From Janthinobacterium sp. PC23-8 (GTDB lineage: Bacteria > Pseudomonadota > Gammaproteobacteria > Burkholderiales > Burkholderiaceae_D), in contig NZ_NJGY01000001.1 in the NCBI RefSeq assembly GCF_002250505.1, positions 1,422,489 through 1,486,488 on the forward strand: a stretch of 64,000 bases of DNA, in the 5' to 3' direction. Below the pieces are notes generated by a model. That model did not search any database. It worked only from the letters and a program-made list of their open reading frames with translations, and was not told the origin of the DNA. Shown in pieces: positions 57,868 to 64,000 of the stretch; positions within the stretch are counted from its first letter, which is position 1, and every line of letters begins with the position of its first letter. The translations under genes and the position numbers were made by a program.

Positions 57868-60090
57868 TTACAGCTTGCCGCTGATGGTCAGAAATACCTG
57901 GCGCGGCGCGCCGGCCAGCAAGGTGGCGAGCGTGCCGTTCGGATCGGAGGCGGCAAAGCCGTTGGTGCCGATGGTGCTGTAGTACTGCTTGTCAAACAAG
58001 TTGCTGACATTCAATTGCAGCGAGACATCCTTGAAGGCGCCCAGGTTCTTCAATTTGTAGCCGGCCGACAGACTCGACGTCCAGAACGATGGCACGGACG
58101 CATCGTTGGTGTAGGTGTAGTAACGCTTGTCGGTAAATTTTCCGCCCACGCGCGCAAACCACTCGGCATGTTCATACGACAATTCGGTGTTGAACATGAT
58201 GCGCGGCGCGTCCACCACGTCCTTGCCGGCCACCGCGACCACCTTGCCGTTGTCCATGTAATCCGACTTGTATTTCGAACTGTTATAGGTGAAAGAATTG
58301 AACCACGACACTTCGCGCGCGATTTTCCAGACGGCCAGCGCCTCCAGGCCGCTGGTTTCAACCTTGCCCACGTTGGCGATGGTACTGGGGCAACCGACGA
58401 TGCCGGCGCAGGTGGCGATGCCCAGCTGGCGATCCTTGAAGTCGGCGTAATACACGGCGATCGAGCCTTGCACGGCGTCACGCTTGAAGCGCATGCCGAG
58501 GTCGACGGTGGTCGAAGTTTCCGGTTTCAGCTGACCCACGTTCAGGTTGAACGCGCTTTGCGTTTGCGAAAATGGCCCGTTCACGCCGGGCTGGTAAGCG
58601 CGCATATTCTGCGAGAACGAGGTAAAGATCTCATCGTTGTGATTGAGGCGATAGGTAATGCCCGCTTGCGGCAGAAACGTTTTCTTCGCAGTGATGTCGC
58701 CAGCGGCGCGCGTACCGACCAGGCTGACGGCATCGATTGTCACCTTCGGCGTCTTGAAGCCAGCATTGATCGTCAGCTTGTCGTCGAGTAACGACAGCGT
58801 GTCCTGCACATAAAACTGGCGGGTGGTGGTGGTGAAATCCTGCTTGAAGCCGGTCGAGGTCGGGTTCGTCAGGAAATGATCCTGGTAGCTGCCGTCGCTT
58901 ACCGCATAGAAATTGCGCGTCAGCGTATGCAGGCTGCGCTCACCCCAGAAGCCGGCATTGATGGCATGGTTGGCCACATCCCAGCTCAGGTCGGCGGTCA
59001 CGCCATCGCGACCGATCGAATATTCGGTGGTGCGGATCGAAATCGGCACGCTCGACGACGACGCGTTGTACGGCGTGTACCAGTGGCCCTGGCCTTTGTT
59101 GTCATGATGATAGATCGTGGTTTTCAACACCGCCGCAGGGGTCAGTTGCAGATCCAGCGACAGGGCGCCCAGGTTATCCTTGCGCAAGCCGCGCCCCAGA
59201 TAATAGGCGTCGTCCATGCTGGTCACGCCGCCCGTATAGATCCCGTTGGCGGCATTGACGGCGCGCTGCCAGTTCGGTGCGTAGTTATCCCATTGATAAC
59301 CGAGTCGCTTGGTCATTTCCAGCGACAAATCCTGGTAATCGACTTCGCTGCGGTTGGAATAATTGTAGAAGCCACTTAACTTGTTGTCGCCGAACGTGTG
59401 CACGAACTTGCTGTTGAACTGATCCTGGTCTTGCGGGCCGTCGCCCTTCCATTTGTCGGCGCGCATGCGCGTGCCGCTCAGGTAAAACTTGGTGCCTGTG
59501 GACAACAAGCCGCTATCGACGCGGACCACCGTGCGCGAGGTGCTGTCGCTGCCCAGGGTTTGCGCCGCCGTCACCCCCATCGTATCGGATGGGTCCAGGG
59601 TGTAGAACTGCACGGTGCCACCGAGGTTGCTGGTCGACGCGGTGCTCAGCGAGCCGGCGCCTTGCGAGACGGCCACGCGGCCGATGTTTTCCGAGGCAAT
59701 CGCGCGGCTGATATGCAAGCCGTTGTTATTGCCGTAGCTCATGTCGCCCAAGGGCACGCCATCGAGCGTGAATCCGAGCTGATTCTGATTGAAACCGCGT
59801 ATGCTGAAGCGCGTCGACCACTCATAGGCGCCGAACGGATCTGCCGACTGGAAACTGACGCCTGGCAATTTTTCCAGCGTCTGCAAGGGACTGGCTCCGG
59901 GAATTGCCTTCAGCAAATCGGCGCGCGTGATGTTTTGCACCTGGCGCGACTGCCCCTGGCCCGTCACTTCGACGACCTGCACCGGAGCGCTGACGTCATC
60001 GCCTTCGGGTGCGGCGGCGTACGCATGGCCAGCGAGCGCTTGCAGCACCAGCAAGCAAATCGGTTTTAATGGGTAACGACGCTGTTGCAT
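57868..60090 (-). CDS. TonB-dependent outer-membrane receptor
   Basis: A 740-residue receptor with a signal peptide (MQQRRYPLKPICLLVLQALA, cleavage after HAYA). The plug domain reads VVEVTGQGQSRQVQNITRAD, LQTLEKLPGVSFQSADPFG and FSIRGFNQNQLGFTLDGVPL; the barrel follows with repeated aromatic strands and ends RQVFLTISGKL. Substrate unknown: no siderophore genes adjoin it. Terminal residue is Leu instead of the usual Phe. It is upstream of the exported metallohydrolase on the same strand. Confidence 0.92.
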   Translation of the reverse strand: MQQRRYPLKPICLLVLQALAGHAYAAAPEGDDVSAPVQVVEVTGQGQSRQVQNITRADLLKAIPGASPLQTLEKLPGVSFQSADPFGAYEWSTRFSIRGFNQNQLGFTLDGVPLGDMSYGNNNGLHISRAIASENIGRVAVSQGAGSLSTASTSNLGGTVQFYTLDPSDTMGVTAAQTLGSDSTSRTVVRVDSGLLSTGTKFYLSGTRMRADKWKGDGPQDQDQFNSKFVHTFGDNKLSGFYNYSNRSEVDYQDLSLEMTKRLGYQWDNYAPNWQRAVNAANGIYTGGVTSMDDAYYLGRGLRKDNLGALSLDLQLTPAAVLKTTIYHHDNKGQGHWYTPYNASSSSVPISIRTTEYSIGRDGVTADLSWDVANHAINAGFWGERSLHTLTRNFYAVSDGSYQDHFLTNPTSTGFKQDFTTTTRQFYVQDTLSLLDDKLTINAGFKTPKVTIDAVSLVGTRAAGDITAKKTFLPQAGITYRLNHNDEIFTSFSQNMRAYQPGVNGPFSQTQSAFNLNVGQLKPETSTTVDLGMRFKRDAVQGSIAVYYADFKDRQLGIATCAGIVGCPSTIANVGKVETSGLEALAVWKIAREVSWFNSFTYNSSKYKSDYMDNGKVVAVAGKDVVDAPRIMFNTELSYEHAEWFARVGGKFTDKRYYTYTNDASVPSFWTSSLSAGYKLKNLGAFKDVSLQLNVSNLFDKQYYSTIGTNGFAASDPNGTLATLLAGAPRQVFLTISGKL

Positions 60091-60263
60091 GGAATTCTTT
60101 CATTGGATTTGGATAAAAGAGTAGCCACGAGGTGAACGGTGCATCAGTCACGAACTCGGCTGCAGCGAATTCTATTCAGACAATGTGACGCACCAATGAC
60201 AGCAACAACGTCAATACAGATGTGAACTCCCGGTAAAAAGCTACCGGGCAGGCCAGGAGCGGC

Positions 60264-61124
60264 CTAGTTGGTCTTGAATTTGGCGCACGGATCCGGCCGC
60301 GGCTGGGCCGGCATGGTCTGCGTCAGGTCGAACACACCCGGATAGCTGGCGCCGCCCTGCTCCAGGTAGCCGATGGCGCGCACATTGAGTTGTGGGTCGG
60401 CCAGTTTCAGCCAGCGCGGCACGCCGATGTCCTTGCGCACATGGCCGTTGCCGGCGAACAGCACCACGTCGCGCGGCGCCTGGTCGCGGATCAGCTTGGC
60501 CATCCAGATATCGCGCGCCACCTGGGCGTCGACCATGCCGCCTATCATCATGTCGGGCAGCATGCCGCAATGGCCGTCCTGGATTTCCTTCTTCTGTGCG
60601 GCCAGAATATCGGCCGGCACCGGCGCGGCCAGGTAGGTAGCACGCATGGCCGGCGGCATCGACCATTGCACGCCGTCGCGCACGGTGCGCGAGGCGTCGG
60701 CACGCGACAGGTTGGCGGCGATCAGCGGCAACTGGTAGCTGATGACGAGGTCGAGCACGGGGCGGTACAAGCTCCAGTCCCAGCGCGGCTGTTCCATCAC
60801 GCGGATAATGCACTCGGGGTCGGCGCAATCGCGGGCCGCGCGCGTCAGCAAGGGCTGGGTTTCGCGGTCGAACTGTTCCATGGCGATGGCCGGGCGCCAG
60901 CCGGCGGCCACGCGGCGCTGCAACTCTTCGAAGCGCAAACGGTGGCCCTGGGCATTGTCGTGCACTTCACCGAGCAGCAGCACTTGCGGATTGGGCAGGC
61001 TGTCGGCCACCGGCGCGGGGGCCGGCGGCGGCGACTTTTTCAGCAAGCCGCCACAGGCGGACAGCGCCAGCACGCCGCACAATACGGTGGCACGCGCGGG
61101 GGCGCGAAAAGTCAGGGTCTTCAT
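60264..61124 (-). CDS. ChaN-like haem-binding lipoprotein
   Basis: A 286-residue lipoprotein: the signal ends LALSAC with Cys near residue 24. The domain matches the ChaN family (haem-binding uptake protein): VLLLGEVHDNAQGHRLRFEE, PAIAMEQFDRETQPLL, LPLIAANLSRADASR and VVLFAGNGHVRKDIGVPRWL. ChaN binds haem in the outer membrane of Campylobacter; elsewhere its role is uncertain. Start at MKTLT (61124). Confidence 0.85.
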   Translation of the reverse strand: MKTLTFRAPARATVLCGVLALSACGGLLKKSPPPAPAPVADSLPNPQVLLLGEVHDNAQGHRLRFEELQRRVAAGWRPAIAMEQFDRETQPLLTRAARDCADPECIIRVMEQPRWDWSLYRPVLDLVISYQLPLIAANLSRADASRTVRDGVQWSMPPAMRATYLAAPVPADILAAQKKEIQDGHCGMLPDMMIGGMVDAQVARDIWMAKLIRDQAPRDVVLFAGNGHVRKDIGVPRWLKLADPQLNVRAIGYLEQGGASYPGVFDLTQTMPAQPRPDPCAKFKTN

Positions 61125-61167
61125 GGTCGGGGATTCCTGGAGTGGCGATGCGCCAGATTGTACCGTC

Positions 61168-61599
61168 TCAGGCCGGGCGGCGAGCAGCTCTGCGGCGTTC
61201 CAGCACTTCGAACACCAGCATGCCGGCCAGCATGGCGCCGGCAAAGATCCAGGCCTGCGGCAAGCCGGTCAGCAAGGACACCAGCGCCGGTCCCGGGCAA
61301 AAGCCGGCGATGCCCCAGCCGGCGCCAAAGGCCAGGCTGCCCAGCAGCAAGCGGCGGTCGATGGCGTGCGCGGTGGGCAGCTGCATGGCGTCGCCCAGCC
61401 AGGCCGTGCGGCGGCGCCGCGCCAGCCAGAAAGCGGGCATGGCCACCAGGATGGCGCCAAGCATGACCAGCGCCAGCGAGGGATCCCAGTTGCCGGCCAG
61501 GTCGAGAAAACCGAGGACCTTGGCCGGATTGCTCATGCCTGAAATTAACAAGCCGATGCCAAACACCAGGCCGCTCAACAGGGAAAACAGCAGTCTCAT
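61168..61599 (-). CDS. YeeE/YedE family half-transporter (DUF6691 type)
   Basis: A 143-residue membrane protein with about four helices. Family motifs: LLISGMSNPAKVLGFLDLAG at the start and GAGWGIAGFCPGPALVSLLT, which carries a conserved Cys. YeeE-type proteins move thiosulfate or related sulfur compounds. It follows a second YeeE half by 3 bp and a BigR regulator, the same trio known from Xylella and Agrobacterium sulfide-response loci. Confidence 0.9.
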   Translation of the reverse strand: MRLLFSLLSGLVFGIGLLISGMSNPAKVLGFLDLAGNWDPSLALVMLGAILVAMPAFWLARRRRTAWLGDAMQLPTAHAIDRRLLLGSLAFGAGWGIAGFCPGPALVSLLTGLPQAWIFAGAMLAGMLVFEVLERRRAARRPA

Positions 61600-61602
61600 G
61601 AT

Positions 61603-62034
61603 TCAGCCCAGCGCATGGCGCAACACATATACCGTCACAAAACCGGCCGCCATAAAGGCGATGGTGGCCGCCAGCGAACGCGCCGACCAGCGCGACAGGC
61701 CGCAGACGCCATGGCCGCTGGTGCAGCCGGCGCCATAGCGTACGCCCAGCCCCACCAGCAGGCCCGCGACGATCAACGCCGGCGTGCCGGCCTCGACACG
61801 CGCCTCGGGCAGCGCATGGAACAGCAGATACAGCACCGGGCTGGCCAGCAAGCCGGCAATAAAAGCCAGGCGCCAGGCCAGGTCGCCGTGGCGCGGGCGC
61901 AGCAGGCCGCCGACAATGCCGCTGATGCCGGCGATGCGGCCATTGAACAGGATCAGCAAAGCGGCGGCAAGGCCGATCAGCATGCCGCCAGCCAGCGCGG
62001 TCCACGGCGTGAAGTGTTGCCAGGCGATTTGCAT
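61603..62034 (-). CDS. YeeE/YedE family half-transporter
   Basis: A 143-residue partner of the previous entry. Motifs: LFNGRIAGISGIVGGLLRP and YGAGCTSGHGVCGLSRWSAR, with the conserved Cys pair in GCTSGHGVCG. Together the two halves should form one complete YeeE-like pore for a sulfur compound. Its start is 3 bp past the BigR stop codon. Confidence 0.9.
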   Translation of the reverse strand: MQIAWQHFTPWTALAGGMLIGLAAALLILFNGRIAGISGIVGGLLRPRHGDLAWRLAFIAGLLASPVLYLLFHALPEARVEAGTPALIVAGLLVGLGVRYGAGCTSGHGVCGLSRWSARSLAATIAFMAAGFVTVYVLRHALG

Positions 62035-62037
62035 GGA

Positions 62038-62400
62038 TCAGTCCGCCTCGTCGTCGAACTGCGCGCGCGGCGCGCAAAAATGCGCGTACAGCACCTGCAG
62101 CACGGCCAGCACGGCGGGGCTGGCGACACGGTAATAGATTTGCTTGCCGTCGCGGCGGGTGGCGACCAGCATGTCTTCGCGCAACACACCGAGCTGCTGC
62201 GACAGGGTCGGCTGGCCGATGCCGGTGCGCTGTTCCAGGTCGCTCACGCAATGCTCGCCCTGCGTCAACTGGCACAGCAGCATCAAGCGGTCGGCATTGC
62301 CCATGGCTTTCAACAGCGAACTGGCTTTATAGGCGGACGCGCGCATGGCGTCGAGATTGAATGGCGCAGGCAGTTCCTGCGCTTGCAACGTTTCCATCAT
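62038..62400 (-). CDS. BigR-like ArsR-family repressor
   Basis: A 120-residue winged-helix repressor. LLKAMGNADRLMLLCQLTQG, TGIGQPTLSQQLGVLREDML and GKQIYYRVASP are typical. C43 (LLCQL) and C109 (YAHFCAP) match the redox Cys pair of BigR (Cys42/Cys108), which forms a disulfide when sulfide or persulfide builds up and releases DNA. It leads the operon with two YeeE halves and is preceded by a 9-bp dyad operator. Confidence 0.9.
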   Translation of the reverse strand: MMETLQAQELPAPFNLDAMRASAYKASSLLKAMGNADRLMLLCQLTQGEHCVSDLEQRTGIGQPTLSQQLGVLREDMLVATRRDGKQIYYRVASPAVLAVLQVLYAHFCAPRAQFDDEAD

Positions 62401-62451
62401 GCCCTCCCACAGGCGTGGTCTTCACGGCAGCCACCAGGACAGCGGCACCTG

Positions 62452-62477
62452 AACAATATACTAATCGATATATTGTT
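62452..62477. promoter_or_regulatory. Probable BigR operator
   Basis: AACAATATA (62452-62460) and TATATTGTT (62469-62477) flank CTAATCGA. It lies about 50 bp upstream of the regulator's start, and its AT-rich arms overlap -10-like sequence. Confidence 0.65.
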
Positions 62478-62543
62478 TATCTGCTGCCGGCGCGCCAAAA
62501 AAACAACGCGGCGCGCCCATTAAGACCATGGGGACGGTTAATA

Positions 62544-63110
62544 TTATTGGGCTGCCGTTGCAGCGCCATTCAACAAGGCGTCGAGTTTCTGCATGGTGGC
62601 CCAGTTGCGCGAGGTGACGCCATCGCCGAGCAATACCCCCAGCGCGGCCACCACCTTGCTGGCCAGTACGCCATCGGGACACCAGGCATAGGCCGCCCAA
62701 TTGCCCAGTGCCAACGCTTCGGGCTGCCAGGGCTGGCCCAGCAGCGGCGCCAGGCGCGCGCCATCGGCCGGGTTGTTCAGCACCAGCGCCAGCAAACGCG
62801 CCGGGTCATCACCCGGCGCCAGCGTGTTTTGCGCCATCAGCTCGCCAAACTGGCCGGCCGACAAGACCGTGACGCGCGCGGCCACGCCCAGTTTCAGCAC
62901 CAGCGCTTCCTCGATGCGCGCCCTTGACGTGGCCGGTGGCACGCCGTCAGCGGCGAATACCGCGTTGCCGCTGTTGAGCACGGTACGCACCTCGCCATAG
63001 CCCAGGTCGCTCAGCAGCTTGCGCAAATCCGCCATCGCCACGCGCTTGGCGCGACCGACGTTTATGCCGCGCAGCAACGCCACCTGCCGCTCATTGTGTT
63101 CGATCGCCAT
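62544..63110 (-). CDS. DUF1697 domain protein
   Basis: A 188-residue cytoplasmic protein with DUF1697 wording: QVALLRGINVGRAKRVAMAD, LGYGEVRTVLNSGNAVF and the C-terminal SRNWATMQKLDALL. Function unknown for the family. Its start overlaps the end of the sensor kinase gene by 20 bp, suggesting co-transcription. Confidence 0.9.
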   Translation of the reverse strand: MAIEHNERQVALLRGINVGRAKRVAMADLRKLLSDLGYGEVRTVLNSGNAVFAADGVPPATSRARIEEALVLKLGVAARVTVLSAGQFGELMAQNTLAPGDDPARLLALVLNNPADGARLAPLLGQPWQPEALALGNWAAYAWCPDGVLASKVVAALGVLLGDGVTSRNWATMQKLDALLNGAATAAQ

Positions 63111-64000
63111 GCCCTTCTCCTTTGCTGTGCGCCAACGGCGTCACGCGGGGCAGGCGCAACAAAAAGGTGGCGCCCTGGCCCAGCGTGCTACTGACCGTGA
63201 TGGTGCCGCCAAACTGCTTGGCAATCAAGTTGAACACGATATTGAGACCCAGGCCGGTGCCGCCCTGGCCGCGCCGCGTGGTGACAAACGGGTCGAACAC
63301 GCGCTCCAACAGGTCGGGCGCAATGCCGCAGCCATTGTCGCGCACCTGCATGACGATCCACTGCGCCTTGGCGTTAGCGTTGGCGTTCGCCTTGCCCTCC
63401 CCTTCGCAGCGTACGCCGATATGGATGGTGCCGGCCGTATCGGCATCGAACGCGTGTTCGACGCAATTCAAGACCAGGTTGGTCAGTACCTGCGCCAGCG
63501 CGCCCGGATAACTGTCGAACTCGATGCCGGGCGGACAGTCGATGATGACTTCGCTGCGCGTCTTTTTCAGCGTCGGCTGCAGGCTGTCCATCACTTCAAC
63601 TATATAGGAGCGCAACTCGAAGGCGCGCCGCGCCTCGCTGACCTGGTCGGCGGCGATCTGCTTGAAGCTGTGGATCAGGTGCGCGGCGCGGTAGGCATTG
63701 TTCATGATCAGGCGCGAGCTTTCGCTGGCCGTTTCCAGGTAGCGCACGATATCGGTTTTCCTGATATTGCCGGCGGCCACCGCCGCGCTGATCGCGTCGG
63801 TCGCTTCCTTGAGCACCGAGGCGCTGGTCAGCGCAATGCCGACCGGCGTATTGATTTCATGCGCCACGCCGGCCACCAGGCTGCCAAGCGAGGCCAGCCT
63901 TTCAGACTGCAGCAGCGATTCCTGGGTGCGCCGCAAATCCATCATGGCCTGCGCCGTTTCCTGCTGCGAACGGCGCGCCGCGTCTTCCGCATGGCGGGTG
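63091..64000 (-). CDS. Sensor histidine kinase (5' end outside window)
   Basis: The C-terminal 302 residues of a kinase; the frame is open through 64000. A coiled segment leads into the phosphoacceptor His in SLVAGVAHEINTPVGIALTS; the ATPase domain has TNLVLNCVEHAFD, VRDNGCGIAPDLLERVFDPF, TTRRGQGGTGLGLNIVF and LGQGATFLLRLPR. An Ala-Asn repeat (KANANANAKAQ) lies between N and G boxes. The sensory part is beyond the window. It is followed by DUF1697. Confidence 0.9.
   Translation of the reverse strand, partial: TRHAEDAARRSQQETAQAMMDLRRTQESLLQSERLASLGSLVAGVAHEINTPVGIALTSASVLKEATDAISAAVAAGNIRKTDIVRYLETASESSRLIMNNAYRAAHLIHSFKQIAADQVSEARRAFELRSYIVEVMDSLQPTLKKTRSEVIIDCPPGIEFDSYPGALAQVLTNLVLNCVEHAFDADTAGTIHIGVRCEGEGKANANANAKAQWIVMQVRDNGCGIAPDLLERVFDPFVTTRRGQGGTGLGLNIVFNLIAKQFGGTITVSSTLGQGATFLLRLPRVTPLAHSKGEGHGDRTQ

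Noticed and set aside
1-64000. CRISPR array or rRNA operon
   Set aside because: No regularly spaced direct repeats and no rRNA-like sequence were seen in the window.

Overview
This window looks like chromosome of a GC-rich betaproteobacterium of the Oxalobacteraceae (the Janthinobacterium / Duganella / Massilia group). That is an inference from gene content (PlsY, XerD, QueG, TsaE, AmiC, MutL-MiaA, DctPQM with DctS/DctR, PcaIJF), from protein wording typical of Burkholderiales, and from strong GC bias at third codon positions. Most of the window is ordinary core or soft-core sequence. One stretch, 39.05-47.54 kb, is clearly foreign.

Layout. 0-3.8 kb: small metabolic genes (DUF2157 fragment, DUF427, a FrnE-type DsbA protein, plsY, ybaK, an endonuclease/exonuclease/phosphatase-family protein). 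3.8-19.9 kb: a PAS-GGDEF-EAL protein, a two-gene RND drug-type pump, an MgtC protein behind a long structured leader, and a heavy-metal module in which a response regulator/sensor kinase pair diverges from a CzcBAC-type RND operon. 19.9-27.4 kb: a small charged protein, xerD, and a C4-dicarboxylate TRAP transporter (dctPQM) facing its sensor/regulator pair across a perfect 22-bp palindrome. 27.5-38.9 kb: a YqjI/YqjH-like metal or iron regulator with its ferric reductase, queG, tsaE-amiC, a mutarotase, a periplasmic carbonic anhydrase, dedA, a secreted cyclophilin and mutL-miaA.

39.0-47.6 kb: an AT-rich genomic island inserted in the 3' end of an elongator tRNA-Met gene. The tRNA 3' end (39037-39057) recurs imperfectly at 47520-47539, just before what looks like the tRNA's original terminator. 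The island holds an XRE regulator, a divergent DUF3800 protein, a two-gene defence-like operon (Cap4/DUF4297-type nuclease fused to a HamA/AbpA-like C-terminal domain, overlapping a HamB/AbpB-like SF2 helicase), a decayed plasmid-type gene beside a 39-bp palindrome, and a 1333-bp IS5-family element with its transposase split by a -1 frame change. No integrase is visible in it.

47.6-64 kb: two MHS-type transporters, a thioredoxin-like protein, a fumarylacetoacetate hydrolase-family enzyme, the pcaIJF branch of the beta-ketoadipate pathway with a divergent IclR regulator, a secreted CehA/McbA-type metallohydrolase with a TonB receptor, a ChaN-like lipoprotein, a BigR-type regulator with two YeeE/YedE half-transporters, a DUF1697 protein and a sensor kinase running off the right edge.

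The best candidate for something under-described is the defence operon at 41406-45198. Its HamA-like domain appears to lack the expected nuclease residues, and a different nuclease domain is fused in front. Secondary points are the mgtC leader, several intrinsic terminators placed only 13-22 nt upstream of start codons, and operator palindromes for DctR-, YqjI-, BigR- and PcaR-like regulators. Family assignments come from reading motifs; no database search was run.
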